DNA of 64,000 nt from SIG575 sp964507395 (GCA_964507395.1 CAZDQE010000004.1:1-64000), one strand, 5' to 3'; shown: positions 53,313 to 63,339, counted from the stretch's first letter. Notes: generated by a model from the letters alone, not told the origin. Numbers and translations are program-made.

Positions 53313-54353
53313 TTACTTTGACGATTTTTCTACAGCTTCAATCAGACCTGTAAGATAAGTTGCACCAAGTGCTCTGTCAAACAAGCCGTAACCGTATCTG
53401 CCCTTTTCTCCCCAGATCATTCTGCCGTGGTCGGGACGCACATAGCCTTCAAAGCCGCTGTCATGAAGTGCCTTTACAATTTCATACATGTCAAATGAAC
53501 CGCATGAACTCGGATGAGCCGTTTCCATAAACTGTCTGTCACCGAGATGTTTGACATTTCTGAGGTGTGCAAAATGAATTCTGCCCTCATATTTTTTTAT
53601 CATTTTTACAAGGTCATTCTTTTCGCTTGCCCCGAGAGAACCGGTGCAGAAAGTAAGACCGTTTGCGGGAGAGTCTACAAGTTTCAGGAATCTGTCAAGA
53701 TTTTCTTCGTTTGTAATGATTCTGGGAAGCCCGAAAATACCCCATGGCGGATCATCAGGATGAATAGCCATTTTAACACCTGATTCCTCTGCAACAGGAA
53801 TAACAGCCTCAAGAAATGTTTTCACATTTTCCCAAAGCTTTTCTTCTCCAAGCTCCTCATACTGTTTAAGAAGGTCTTTAAGCTGCTCTTTTGTATAGCT
53901 TTCGTCCCACCCGGGAAGTGAAAGCTCACTTGTAAGAGGATTCATAGAAAGAACGGTCTCCTCATCATATGCCAAGCCGTTTGAACCGTCTGCATGAATG
54001 TGTTCAAGCTCACTTCTAAGCCAGTCAAAAACAGGCATGAAGTTGTAGCAGATACATTTAACACCTGCTTCACCGAGCCTTCTGACGTTTTCACAATAGT
54101 TTTCAATAAGCTGAGGTGCTTTCTCATTTCCGAGTTTTATGTCCTCAGGAACAGGAACGCTTTCTACTACCTCAAACTCAAGACCTTTATCGTTAGCCTT
54201 TTTCTTAAGTTCGGCAATACTTTCCCTTGACCAGACACCGCCCGCAGGAACATCATAAACTGCTGAAACAATGCCTGTCATCATCGGGATTTGTCTGATA
54301 TGGTCAAGTGTTACCGGGTCACTGTCGCCGTACCATCTGAATGTCATTTTCAT
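53313..54353 (-). CDS. uxuA: D-mannonate dehydratase
   Basis: The 346-residue protein has MTFRWYGDSDPVTLDHIRQI, CYNFMPVFDWLRS, MAIHPDDPPWGIFGLPRI, the metal site FCTGSLGASEKND, HLRNVKHLGDRQFMET and RPDHGRMIWGE. It dehydrates mannonate to KDG with Mn2+/Fe2+. It sits between uxaC and uxuB. Confidence 0.97.
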   Translation of the reverse strand: MKMTFRWYGDSDPVTLDHIRQIPMMTGIVSAVYDVPAGGVWSRESIAELKKKANDKGLEFEVVESVPVPEDIKLGNEKAPQLIENYCENVRRLGEAGVKCICYNFMPVFDWLRSELEHIHADGSNGLAYDEETVLSMNPLTSELSLPGWDESYTKEQLKDLLKQYEELGEEKLWENVKTFLEAVIPVAEESGVKMAIHPDDPPWGIFGLPRIITNEENLDRFLKLVDSPANGLTFCTGSLGASEKNDLVKMIKKYEGRIHFAHLRNVKHLGDRQFMETAHPSSCGSFDMYEIVKALHDSGFEGYVRPDHGRMIWGEKGRYGYGLFDRALGATYLTGLIEAVEKSSK

Positions 54354-54377
54354 GGTCTTTATCTCCTTTTGTATTAA

Positions 54378-55757
54378 TTATTCTTCAAGTTTGCTTTTAA
54401 TATTATAATAGCAAATTCTTTCTGCAATTTTAACCGCGCTTTCAGCAGGGGCAAATTCACCGTTTTCAACAGCTTTTCCAAGTGCGGAAGAAAGAATTCT
54501 TCTGAAATAATCATGTCTTGCATAGGAAAGGAAGCTTCTGCTGTCTGTAAGCATTCCGTAGAATGTACCGATGGCTGCCGTTTCACTGTAAACTTCAATC
54601 TGCTTTTTAATGCCGCTTAAATTGTCACAGAACCACCATGCAGCACCGAGTGAAACATTTCTGAAAGAACGAATGCCAGTAGCAATTTCGTAGTAAACAG
54701 TAGGATTAAGAGTATATACAATTGTGTCAGGAAGCTTGTCTTCCTGTTCCATTTTATCAAGAAGAGCCGTAATTGCCGATGCCTTAATAGGATTACCGAC
54801 ACAGTCACCGCCAACATCTCTGCCAAGATTTTTGAAAAGCTTGGTCGAAGCATTTCTCTTAACTGCAAGATGAAGCTGCATAATGAGCTTATGCTTTTTA
54901 TAAAGACCGCCTAGAAAAACATACAAGTCTGAAATAAACGCGTCATATTCTTTCTCGGTGAGAATTTCACCTGCAAGAGCTTTTTTAAAAGCTAAATCCG
55001 CCTCTTCTTCACTGCCGATATACTCAGGGAATCTTTCGATACCTACATCTGTCATATTGCATCCCATTGATGCAAAAAACTCAACCCTGTTTTCAAGTGC
55101 TTTTTTGAGAGAAGAAATATCGTTGACTTTGAAGCCTGAGCACTCAGAAAGTTTCTGAATATATTCTTTATAGCCGTCTGCAGTGTAAAGGAAAAGATTG
55201 TCAGTTCTGAAGGAAGGACAAACCTTTGCATTTATTGATAAATCCTCTGCAATAAGCTTATGATATTCAAGAGTATCAATTATATCGTCGGTTGTTGCAA
55301 TATACTCTACGTTTGAATTTGCAATAAGCTTTCTCGGTGACATAGCGGTCTCTCTGATAACAGCATTTGCCTTATTCCAGATTTCTTCAGCATTTTCAGA
55401 AGTGAGAGGTTCATTAATTCCAAAGAACTGCTTCAACTCCATGTGAGACCAATGATAAAGCGGATTGCCGAGAGCTAATTCAATAGCATCTGCATATTTT
55501 AAAAACTTTTCTTTCCATGTTGCATCGCCTGTAATATATTTTTCATCAATACCAACACTTCTCATAAGACGCCACTTATAATGGTCGCCGCCGAGCCAGA
55601 TTTCACCAATGTTATCGAAAGGCTTATCCTCAAATATTTCTTTCGGTTGCAGATGACAGTGATAGTCAATTATCGGTAAATCCTTCACATCGTTATAAAT
55701 TTTTTCTGCCGCGGTGTTTTCGAGAAAAACATTTTCTCCATAGAAGCTTTTGTTCAA
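54378..55757 (-). CDS. uxaC: glucuronate/uronate isomerase
   Basis: The 459-residue TIM-barrel enzyme has DYHCHLQPKEIFED (metal His pair), WLGGDHYKWRLMRS, the HWSHMELKQFFGI region, and LTDSRSFLSYARHDYFRRI at the C-terminus. It converts glucuronate to fructuronate (or galacturonate to tagaturonate). With uxuAB but no uxaAB the glucuronate branch is favoured. Confidence 0.97.
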   Translation of the reverse strand: MNKSFYGENVFLENTAAEKIYNDVKDLPIIDYHCHLQPKEIFEDKPFDNIGEIWLGGDHYKWRLMRSVGIDEKYITGDATWKEKFLKYADAIELALGNPLYHWSHMELKQFFGINEPLTSENAEEIWNKANAVIRETAMSPRKLIANSNVEYIATTDDIIDTLEYHKLIAEDLSINAKVCPSFRTDNLFLYTADGYKEYIQKLSECSGFKVNDISSLKKALENRVEFFASMGCNMTDVGIERFPEYIGSEEEADLAFKKALAGEILTEKEYDAFISDLYVFLGGLYKKHKLIMQLHLAVKRNASTKLFKNLGRDVGGDCVGNPIKASAITALLDKMEQEDKLPDTIVYTLNPTVYYEIATGIRSFRNVSLGAAWWFCDNLSGIKKQIEVYSETAAIGTFYGMLTDSRSFLSYARHDYFRRILSSALGKAVENGEFAPAESAVKIAERICYYNIKSKLEE

Positions 55758-55775
55758 AGAAAACTCCCCTCTCTA

Positions 55776-57212
55776 TTAGTATTTTCTGCTCAGAAGCTTT
55801 TCAGCCTCTTCACGTGTAATTTTTTCTGCATTGCAGTCAGCCATAACCTGCACATCTTTATCATTTAGCTTGTAGAATTTCCAAATAACCAGACCAATCA
55901 AACAACCGATTGCAGGAACCATTACGTAAACAAACCAAAGCACATCAAGTGCGTGGGAAGACTGAGTGATGTTTAATGATGACAATTCCTGGAAGTTTTC
56001 AACCTCAACAGAAACCCATCCTGTTGATTTAAGACCAAGAATGAACATTCCGAGCGCACCTGAAATAGCAGCAGTGAGTTTAACCATAAATGTCTGAATT
56101 GCAAAGGTAATACCGTTTGCTTCAATACCGGATGTGTACTTACCGTATTCTGCACAGTCAGGAGTAAACATAAACATAAGAACACCGTACACGCCCATAG
56201 GAACTGCACGAATAGTTGAAAGAATAATGTAAATAGCAATATGCTGTTTACCCGCAAGCCAGATAATAACGCTGAGAACTACATTCAGAATGTTACACCA
56301 CATCATAAGCTTTGTCTTATCAATCTTTTTCAGCATTTTTGGGACAAGGAGTGAGAAGATAAGCTGAGGAGCAACACCGATTGCACTGACAACAAGTGCA
56401 AAAAGCTCATTATTGAAAATATAATATGAAACAAAAAGATTAAATGAAGAGCCTACGCTAAATGCGGAATAGAAGAAAAATCCGATGTAATAAATAAGCA
56501 GATATTTATTCTTAAACAGATAATTGAACATTTTTCTGATTGTAAACGCTTCATCATCTACTGAGTTGAACCTCTCCTTGATATTAAACAAAACAGGCAC
56601 CATTGTCACTACTGCAAAGATGCAGATAACAATTGCAACAACAGTATAGTTTGAATTTACTTTTTCACTTACAAGAACAGAAGCAATCAGCGTAGTAACT
56701 GCAGTACCTACACCGCCCCAGATACTCTTATATGAAAGCATGCTGTTTCTTTCGTCCATGTTTTTGGTCATAGATGTAATTACACCATAAATCGGCACAT
56801 CACATAAAGTGTAAGCAGTATCCCAACAGATATATGCAACAGCAAACCAGACAAGTTTCAGCGTTTCACCGCTGCTCTTGGGTATAAAGAAAAGAAGCAG
56901 TGTTGAAATAGGAATAAGTACAGTCGATATTTTAAGCCACGGTAAGTATTTTTTACCGCTTTTGAATTTTACCGAATCAAAAATGACACCGAAAATTGCA
57001 TCATTTACAGCATCCCATACCTTAACCAAAAGCATTATTGTACCTGCTTTTGCAAGATTCACTCCCTGGAACATGAGGTATGTTACAAGGAAAGATGAAA
57101 CAAGAGAATATATTGCATTCTGACCTGCAAAATAAATGTAATAACTCTTTCGTTCCTTTGAATCAGTTTCCCAACCAAGTGGAGTTTCTTTAAGCTTTTT
57201 TAACATTTTCAT
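55776..57212 (-). CDS. GPH-family hexuronide:cation symporter
   Basis: The 478-residue protein has about 12 membrane helices of the MFS/GPH (MelB/GusB-type) family. The N-terminal AGQNAIYSLVSSFLVTYLM, KVWDAVNDAIFG and GKKYLPWLK motifs are typical of the group. It lies in the uronate operon, overlapping the GxGYxYP gene by 23 bases, so it likely imports glucuronides or uronates with Na+ or H+. Confidence 0.88.
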   Translation of the reverse strand: MKMLKKLKETPLGWETDSKERKSYYIYFAGQNAIYSLVSSFLVTYLMFQGVNLAKAGTIMLLVKVWDAVNDAIFGVIFDSVKFKSGKKYLPWLKISTVLIPISTLLLFFIPKSSGETLKLVWFAVAYICWDTAYTLCDVPIYGVITSMTKNMDERNSMLSYKSIWGGVGTAVTTLIASVLVSEKVNSNYTVVAIVICIFAVVTMVPVLFNIKERFNSVDDEAFTIRKMFNYLFKNKYLLIYYIGFFFYSAFSVGSSFNLFVSYYIFNNELFALVVSAIGVAPQLIFSLLVPKMLKKIDKTKLMMWCNILNVVLSVIIWLAGKQHIAIYIILSTIRAVPMGVYGVLMFMFTPDCAEYGKYTSGIEANGITFAIQTFMVKLTAAISGALGMFILGLKSTGWVSVEVENFQELSSLNITQSSHALDVLWFVYVMVPAIGCLIGLVIWKFYKLNDKDVQVMADCNAEKITREEAEKLLSRKY

Positions 57213-58878
57213 TCACCTCTGCATTTTCATGCGGAACATTTGCTTTTATCATTTCTAAAAGTTCATCAACGGTAACAAGAACAATATCATCATCAAGCTG
57301 ATTTACAAAATACTCAAGATTTTCTATGCTCATTGACCATGGGTGAACATTTATAACACTGTACCCGTTTATGGAATGAATATCTGCATCATAACTGTTT
57401 ACAATCTCTGCCTGTTCATCAATCCATTCTTTAGTAACTTCATTCATCTGATTACTCGGATGCCAGAGAGAAAGTCTTGCACTGACAAAAGGCTTATCAT
57501 TCACAAAATAAACTCTGCCTTTGCCGCCGGCGTATCTGTCCGGATCAAGATAAATAACACCGCCTTTGATGTTATCGTATCTTGCATAATACTTAAAACT
57601 TTCAATCAACCTTGCTTCCTTCAGGGCGTTTTCAGGAAGGTTATCAAGGAACGAAACATATTCAAGGTTGCTTTTTAACATCAATGATGCCGTAATATCT
57701 GTAAATTCAGCTAAAGCTTTATATGGATATTCAGACGGATGAATATATCCCGCACCTGAAACACCGGCAATAAAGTAATCGTTTACGGTTGAATCCCCGA
57801 TTATTCTACTGTAAGTCAGCGGCGACATATCCTGCAAAATCGGAGGAAAAGTCCATGTCATCGGAAAATCAGTTTCAAGACTCAGCTTCTGATAGTATTC
57901 AGAAAAGCCGTTCTGAATCCACTGAACATTATCACCGTCGCTGAAAAGCAATGCACAGTAATGTTTAGTTTCGTCAGTATATGTTTTCGTTTCTTTATGT
58001 GCCTGTTCAGGCAAATCACATTCAAATGAAGTGATAAAACTATTATTGTAGCAGTGGTCAGACGGTATAACAGGGTTACCGTTTTCCGAGGCACCTGTCA
58101 CGTAGCGCACTTCATCCTTTGCCCAACCTAAAACAAGGCAATTATCACCAGCATATTTCAAGACATAATCTCTGAACCATGTGCCGTCTGCATCGTCATC
58201 CAGGTAAAAAGTAAAAAATCCCTGTTGAATTGCAAAATCTCGCAAAGCCTTCATGTTATAATTCTCGTGAACCACGGCATTATAATTGAATTCTTTTTTA
58301 TATTTATTAAAAAACTTCAACTGAAAGTAAACATTATAATCGTCATCTGAAAAATCTTCTTTCAGTTGAAGGCCCGCATCAACGGCAAGCTGTTCAAGAC
58401 TTTCAGGTACGGCGAGATAACCGTAAATCGTTGACAGGTTTGTTGCCATATTAAGTCCTTCACCGCTTTCGCTTTCTCGGTAAAGAACATATCCTGAATC
58501 GCCGATATATGATTTGAATTTATCAAGAAGAGATTCTACAGTCCAGCGATCTCCGTTTTCATCAGTATAGACAAGAGCTATACCGCTTTTTTCAATTTCT
58601 GCGAGATAATAGTCATCAGTCGATACTGTTTTAATATAAATAGATGGCGATGTTTTAGCAACTATCCCCTGCAAAGATATCATCAGGTGAGCTTTATCTG
58701 TAGTATCAAGTACACTATTGTCAATAACATAAATGTTGTCCGGTAAATCATACTTGCTGAAATTCACCGATATCTGCGCCAGTTCATCAGTATTCTTTGT
58801 GTCAGGAACTGAAGGTGTAATAATTCCGATAATTAAAAGAATAATTGACATTAAGAAAGAAGCAAATGAATTTATCAC
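57190..58878 (-). CDS. GxGYxYP-domain protein, putative glycoside hydrolase
   Basis: The 562-residue protein starts at GTG 58878 behind GGGGTGG; longer frames start upstream of or inside the promoter. A signal helix (about 5-25) leads into the GxGYxYP N-terminal domain. The family motif occurs as GVSGAGYIHPSEYP. YCALLFSDGDNVQW matches the conserved SDGDN stretch, and a C-terminal AEIVNSYDADIHSINGYS follows. The family is predicted to be hydrolytic but is not well characterised. As first gene of the uronate operon it may release uronate-containing glycans outside the cell. Confidence 0.8.
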   Translation of the reverse strand: MINSFASFLMSIILLIIGIITPSVPDTKNTDELAQISVNFSKYDLPDNIYVIDNSVLDTTDKAHLMISLQGIVAKTSPSIYIKTVSTDDYYLAEIEKSGIALVYTDENGDRWTVESLLDKFKSYIGDSGYVLYRESESGEGLNMATNLSTIYGYLAVPESLEQLAVDAGLQLKEDFSDDDYNVYFQLKFFNKYKKEFNYNAVVHENYNMKALRDFAIQQGFFTFYLDDDADGTWFRDYVLKYAGDNCLVLGWAKDEVRYVTGASENGNPVIPSDHCYNNSFITSFECDLPEQAHKETKTYTDETKHYCALLFSDGDNVQWIQNGFSEYYQKLSLETDFPMTWTFPPILQDMSPLTYSRIIGDSTVNDYFIAGVSGAGYIHPSEYPYKALAEFTDITASLMLKSNLEYVSFLDNLPENALKEARLIESFKYYARYDNIKGGVIYLDPDRYAGGKGRVYFVNDKPFVSARLSLWHPSNQMNEVTKEWIDEQAEIVNSYDADIHSINGYSVINVHPWSMSIENLEYFVNQLDDDIVLVTVDELLEMIKANVPHENAEVNENVKKA

Positions 58879-58900
58879 GGAACCACCCCTACATTTATTC

Positions 58901-58929
58901 ATTATAATATAAACTGAAAGTGAAATCAA
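58901..58929 (-). promoter_or_regulatory. promoter of the hexuronate operon
   Basis: On the minus strand TTGATT (58929-58924) and TATAAT (58906-58901) are 17 bases apart, 22 bases before the GTG start. No regulator gene adjoins. I find no convincing operator. Confidence 0.72.
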
Positions 58930-58983
58930 TAAAAATAATAATTAAATTATGATAAAATTTTGTCTTGTGATTAAAACATAATG

Positions 58984-59018
58984 AAAAAATCCCTCTTGCG
59001 GATTGCAAAAGGAATTTT
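58984..59018 (-). terminator. terminator of the secreted esterase-like gene
   Basis: On the minus strand AAAATTCCTTTTGC pairs with GCAAGAGGGATTTT, with mismatches, around AATCC, followed by further T. Confidence 0.75.
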
Positions 59019-59070
59019 ATGTGTTTATCGTACAATTTTGCTACAGAAAGACAAATTGGAATTTGTTTGT

Positions 59071-60915
59071 TTAAATTTTAAACTCAAAAATAATTTTCCA
59101 AAATTCAGAATATCCTTTTGCGCCAAAGATTTTAATGAAAGTATCGCTGATAATTTTCAATATTTGTATTAAAACATTATTCAAAATATCTTCAAAGCTG
59201 TCTTTCTTTTCTTTTCCGTTTTCGATTTTGTAAATCACGGCGTCAAACTCATCGTTTGCGGCATTGAATTCCTCCGTGGGCATATACGTGCTTTCTACTG
59301 CCCTGCCCAACTTTTCAAGAGCTGCATTAAAAGCCGCCGCATCCTCACTGCTGAGTGTTGATGTGTCGAAGTCTTTCCACTCGTTATACTTTGCAACGAT
59401 TTTCCTTGATGTTCTGGCATAGTTAAACTGCGGAAATGCCGGATCGGAATATACGTCTTCAAAAGTCGGATCGGTAAGAATTCTGATTGCAAGACGGATT
59501 ATTACGTCGTTATCTGCTGTGGATTCATGACCTTGATTTTTGAAATAAAATGTTCTGTCGCACATAATACCCGTTGAAGCATCAATCAGTCTGTCTTCAT
59601 CAATGTGATTATGTTCGGGATTTGTACAATATGTATTTGCCTGCTTATAACCGTCCGCAAGAGGCACGTTGACATTTACCGTCGTTGCACCGAAAGACAC
59701 GGAATCGCAATGAATAACACCGTCACCGTTTTCGGTATTCCACGAATCAAATATTTTGTAATTGGCGGCGTTGTAATTAACTATATCAAAGAATTCAACG
59801 CCCTTTGACTGTGCATCAAGAATATATTGTCTTGAATTAAGCTGTGCATTATAGTACCAATCTGTTTGCTCACGGATATAAACATCCTCGGGGTCGCTCA
59901 GGAATTTCTCTCTGAGTGCAGGATAATCTCTTGACGGAATCAAGCCCCACAGACAGGTTGAATATTCAAGATAGTCTTCAATGAGTCTGTCCACGATTAT
60001 GTCAAGCATATTGTTGAGGTCAGCCTCAGGGAAAATACGCAGAGCGAGATTTATACCATATGCGAGTGCCTGATTATCAGCACCGAGAATCGAGGGAAGC
60101 AGATAACCGTAAAGTGCCTCAGGGTCATCAAGAAAACCGTATCTGTAAATATCACCGAGAACATAAGCACCGTCTGCAGCAGGAACAACATAGCATACCC
60201 TGTTGACATCATCGGCAAATTCAAGACCGTTATCTATATAATACTGCATCAGAGCATTCTGAATTGAGCCGCCCTGACTGAGCGGAACAAGATTCACTTT
60301 ATCGTGACCGGTTTCTTTTTTAGCAATCTGTATAAGGTCATAAAGGTCTTTGGCGGCGTCCTTGATGTTTCCGGTATGTATATATGAACAGAAATAAAGA
60401 TGGTCAAGACCTGCAATATCAACATATAAATCAAGAGGAACTTTGTTGAGAGCGTAATCTACCTGCTCCTGAGTAAGATTTGCAAAGCTTGTCATATATC
60501 TGTCGGGCTGGATATTCTTTATGGGCTTACCGTATTGGTCAAGCTCAAGGTTGCCGAGAAGAACCTGACCCGCAACATCAGCAATAGCATTTGCACAGCG
60601 ATTTTCTTTATCCTGCTGTGTGATGAGCAGTTTTCCGAGAGGAAGAATGGCTTCTTCAAGTGCGAGCTTCACAATTTCGTCTGTAGGCTCAAGGAAGAAC
60701 GGTGCAGAATAAGCAGTTCCGTCGGGCTTAAGCATATCATTGCCGTTTTCGTCAAGATACATAACATCCGACTGAAAAAGTCCGGGTACAACGATTGACG
60801 GACAATGTTCGCAAGTGCATGCACCGTCGGTTTGTGAAACTGCGTAAACATTAGAAGAAAAAACAACTGCCAACACAAGTGCAACTGCAACAACTCTCAA
60901 AAAAATCTTTTTCAT
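59071..60915 (-). CDS. secreted alpha/beta-hydrolase-like protein (lipase/esterase type)
   Basis: The 614-residue protein has a clear signal peptide (1-25, cleavage near VYAVSQ). A Cys motif CTCEHCPSIVVPG starts the mature protein, and VPG begins the hydrolase core. The nucleophile elbow is probably VPLSQGGS (Ser in xxSxGG), with AAKKETGHDKVNL ahead of it. A possible acid and His are less clear (GDGVIHCDSV, NQGHES). The C-terminal 60 residues are a charged helix and a hydrophobic end. Secreted proteins of this build occur in gut Clostridia, but the substrate is unknown. Confidence 0.7.
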   Translation of the reverse strand: MKKIFLRVVAVALVLAVVFSSNVYAVSQTDGACTCEHCPSIVVPGLFQSDVMYLDENGNDMLKPDGTAYSAPFFLEPTDEIVKLALEEAILPLGKLLITQQDKENRCANAIADVAGQVLLGNLELDQYGKPIKNIQPDRYMTSFANLTQEQVDYALNKVPLDLYVDIAGLDHLYFCSYIHTGNIKDAAKDLYDLIQIAKKETGHDKVNLVPLSQGGSIQNALMQYYIDNGLEFADDVNRVCYVVPAADGAYVLGDIYRYGFLDDPEALYGYLLPSILGADNQALAYGINLALRIFPEADLNNMLDIIVDRLIEDYLEYSTCLWGLIPSRDYPALREKFLSDPEDVYIREQTDWYYNAQLNSRQYILDAQSKGVEFFDIVNYNAANYKIFDSWNTENGDGVIHCDSVSFGATTVNVNVPLADGYKQANTYCTNPEHNHIDEDRLIDASTGIMCDRTFYFKNQGHESTADNDVIIRLAIRILTDPTFEDVYSDPAFPQFNYARTSRKIVAKYNEWKDFDTSTLSSEDAAAFNAALEKLGRAVESTYMPTEEFNAANDEFDAVIYKIENGKEKKDSFEDILNNVLIQILKIISDTFIKIFGAKGYSEFWKIIFEFKI

Positions 60916-60962
60916 TTACACGTCTCCTTTTTATTCCGATTCGGTAGCTTGGTATTTAACTA

Positions 60963-60991
60963 ATTCTATCATACCGCACTAAAATTGTCAA
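60963..60991 (-). promoter_or_regulatory. promoter of the esterase-like gene
   Basis: On the minus strand TTGACA (60991-60986) and TAGAAT (60968-60963) are 17 bases apart. Confidence 0.75.
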
Positions 60992-61175
60992 TTATAAATC
61001 CAACTTCAACGATAAACACCTGAAGAAGTTGAAGCTTATATTTTAAAATTGCAGTTCCGGCAAATCGAAATCTGTTTATGTATCCCTACAAATTCTTATT
61101 TGTCGAGATGATTTTATCACACTTAATCTGAAAATACAATCGTGTTCGGGTGTCACACCTGACAATTATTCATAC

Positions 61176-61215
61176 AAGCGAAAATCCGCTCACTTTCGTG
61201 AACGGATTTTCGCTT
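61176..61215. repeat. hairpin abutting the 3' end of tRNA-Gln
   Basis: AAGCGAAAATCCG (61176-61188) and its exact inverse (61203-61215) enclose a loop with a further TCAC/GTGA pairing. The right arm touches the last base of the tRNA. No long T run follows, but it probably ends or processes the tRNA transcript. Confidence 0.7.
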
Positions 61216-61289
61216 GGCTGGGATGGCTGGATTCGAACCAGCGGATAACGGAGTCAAAGTCCGGTGCCTTACCACTTGGCGACACCCCA
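61215..61289 (-). tRNA. tRNA-Gln (anticodon TTG)
   Basis: The 75-base minus-strand sequence folds as a cloverleaf with acceptor TGGGGTG/CATCCCA, anticodon loop CTTTGAC, T-loop GTTCGAATC and encoded CCA. It reads CAA and CAG codons and is co-transcribed with tRNA-His. Confidence 0.93.
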
Positions 61290-61319
61290 ACATATAAAAT
61301 TTAAAAACAGGCAAAAAAA

Positions 61320-61397
61320 TGGGGTGGATGATCGGGGTCGAACCGACGACCTCCAGGGCCACAACCTGGCACTCTAACCAACTGAGCTACATCCACC
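61320..61397 (-). tRNA. tRNA-His (anticodon GTG)
   Basis: The 78-base minus-strand cloverleaf has anticodon loop TTGTGGC, T-loop GTTCGACCC and encoded CCA. The extra 5' G (G-1) opposite a C discriminator is the tRNA-His identity element. Confidence 0.94.
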
Positions 61398-61482
61398 AAA
61401 TAAAACATATATTTTTGGAATACCCGCCGACAAAATCGGAAATTATTGTGGCAATACAAATATTCCGTAAACAACGTACATA

Positions 61483-61511
61483 ATTATAACAGAGATATTT
61501 GATTCTGTCAA
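61483..61511 (-). promoter_or_regulatory. consensus promoter of the tRNA operon
   Basis: On the minus strand TTGACA (61511-61506) and TATAAT (61488-61483) are exactly 17 bases apart, a full consensus sigma-A promoter. It fits strong tRNA-His/tRNA-Gln transcription. Confidence 0.92.
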
Positions 61512-61636
61512 TAGGAAGTTGACAATTTTTTTCTTTCAGTTTTAAAAACTTTTTTAACAGTTTTAAACTAAATTTGTGCAAACTAATATAAATTTAATTT
61601 TATGTTTGAATTGCCATATATTCTCAGAAATTGTTG

Positions 61637-61665
61637 TTGACTTTTCAAATTATTCAATATAAAAT
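61637..61665 (+). promoter_or_regulatory. promoter of the Na/Pi cotransporter gene
   Basis: TTGACT (61637-61642) and TAAAAT (61660-61665) are 17 bases apart. I see no PhoB-type box. Confidence 0.75.
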
Positions 61666-61701
61666 GAACTTGTACCAAATCTTAGAAAAACGGTGATGAT
61701 T

Positions 61702-63339
61702 ATGGGTATTTTAGATTTTGCAGTATTCCTCGGCGGCGTAGGACTTTTCCTGTATGGTATAAAAATCATGGGTCAAGGTCTCGAAATGGCTGCAGGAAGC
61801 AAGCTTAAATCAATGTTGGATAAGGTAACGTCAAATAAATTTATGGCTGTGCTTATCGGCGTTGTGGTTACCGCTTTGATTCAGAGCTCCTCTGCAACAA
61901 CAGTTATGGTTGTCGGATTTGTAAACGCGGGACTTATGAATCTTGTACAAGCTACAGGCGTTATCATGGGTGCAAACATCGGTACAACAGTTACCAGCGT
62001 TCTTATTGCACTTGATTTAACTGCAATTGCACCTGTTTTTGTGTTTATCGGTGCTGCACTGCTTGTTTTTTCAAAAAAGAAGTTTTTGACACATATCGGT
62101 GAAATTATTGCAGGTTTCGGTCTTCTTTTCATCGGTATGGATACAATGTCTACTGCAATGGAACCGTTGAGAAATTCACAGGTGTTCATTGATTTCATGG
62201 TTAAAGCAAACAATCCTATTATAGGAGTTCTTGTAGGTCTTGTGTTTACCGCAATTATCCAGAGTTCTTCCGCAAGTATCGGTATTTTGCAGGCTCTGGC
62301 TATCAAAGGGCTTATCCCCATTGAATTTGCAGTATTTGTTCTTTTCGGACAAAATATCGGTACTTGTGTCACTGCTTTGCTTTCATCTGCAGGTAGTAAA
62401 ACTAACTCAAAACGTGCTGCTATAATTCACCTGTTGTTCAATGCTATCGGTACAGTAATCTTTGTGCTCATTACCATATTTACACCATATATTGAGCTTC
62501 TTAAAATGATCAGCGATGATACGGTTGTGCAGATTTCAGCAGCTCATATTATTTTCAATGTTGTCAGCACACTCATACTTTTCCCCTTCTCAAACAAAAT
62601 CGTTGCCCTTTCACGTCGGATTATCCCCGACAAGGAGGACAAGCTCTCAAAAACACCTCAGCTTTCATATCTTGATGAACGTATTCTTTCAACGCCTCCC
62701 CTTGCTGTTAAGCAGGCAGGAAATGAAGTTATCAGAATGGCTGAGCTTGCAAAAGAAAATTTTTTAAAGGCCGCAAAAGCTTTTATAAATATTGATGATT
62801 CAGAGCTTTCAGAGATTGAAGATACAGAAGAAGTTATTAATTTCCTCAATCACAGCATTACTCCGTATCTCGTGAAAATAAACAATCTGGACATCAGCGA
62901 GCAGGATTCTGAGTATATCAGCAGCCTTTTCCATGCAATAACTGACATAGAACGTATCGGAGACCATGCAACCAATCTGGCTGAAGCTACTGTTTACAGA
63001 CGTGACAACAAGCCTGTTTTATCAGATGAGGCAATCAATGAATTAAATCTTATGGTAGATAACATTGAAAAGCTTCTTAATAAATCAATTGCAATCTTCG
63101 CAAACCAATCAGCAACCTATGAAGAAGCAAAAGCAGCAGTTGACCTTGAGGAATATATTGATGACCTCCATGATGAAGCAAACGGCAACCATATTAAACG
63201 TATGAATAAAGGAAAGTGCGATACTAAGGCCGGTATGCTCTTTATTAATACAATCACCGACTTTGAAAGAGTCGCTGACCATGCAATCAATATTGCTTTC
63301 TATATTCCAAATCCCCCTCAGGTTGTTGAAGAAAACTGA
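61702..63339 (+). CDS. Na+/phosphate cotransporter with PhoU-like domain
   Basis: The 545-residue protein starts most likely at ATG 61702 behind GGTGATG. The membrane part has the two inverted Na_Pi_cotrans repeats marked by ALIQSSSATTVMV and AIIQSSSASIGILQA, with about eight helices. The C-terminal part (about 345-545) is a PhoU-like helical bundle with ITDIERIGDHATNLAE and ITDFERVADHAINIA. It imports phosphate with Na+; the PhoU domain probably controls it. Confidence 0.94.
   Translation: MGILDFAVFLGGVGLFLYGIKIMGQGLEMAAGSKLKSMLDKVTSNKFMAVLIGVVVTALIQSSSATTVMVVGFVNAGLMNLVQATGVIMGANIGTTVTSVLIALDLTAIAPVFVFIGAALLVFSKKKFLTHIGEIIAGFGLLFIGMDTMSTAMEPLRNSQVFIDFMVKANNPIIGVLVGLVFTAIIQSSSASIGILQALAIKGLIPIEFAVFVLFGQNIGTCVTALLSSAGSKTNSKRAAIIHLLFNAIGTVIFVLITIFTPYIELLKMISDDTVVQISAAHIIFNVVSTLILFPFSNKIVALSRRIIPDKEDKLSKTPQLSYLDERILSTPPLAVKQAGNEVIRMAELAKENFLKAAKAFINIDDSELSEIEDTEEVINFLNHSITPYLVKINNLDISEQDSEYISSLFHAITDIERIGDHATNLAEATVYRRDNKPVLSDEAINELNLMVDNIEKLLNKSIAIFANQSATYEEAKAAVDLEEYIDDLHDEANGNHIKRMNKGKCDTKAGMLFINTITDFERVADHAINIAFYIPNPPQVVEEN

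Larger units (their letters stand above)
61398..61701. other. intergenic region with two divergent promoters
   Basis: This 304-bp stretch carries the tRNA promoter on the minus strand (61483-61511) and the Na/Pi cotransporter promoter on the plus strand (61637-61665). I see no gene in it. Confidence 0.75.

Noticed and set aside
58981..59172. 63-codon plus-strand frame between the esterase and uronate genes
   Set aside because: It runs through the esterase terminator and antisense to its 3' end, and no ribosome binding site precedes it.
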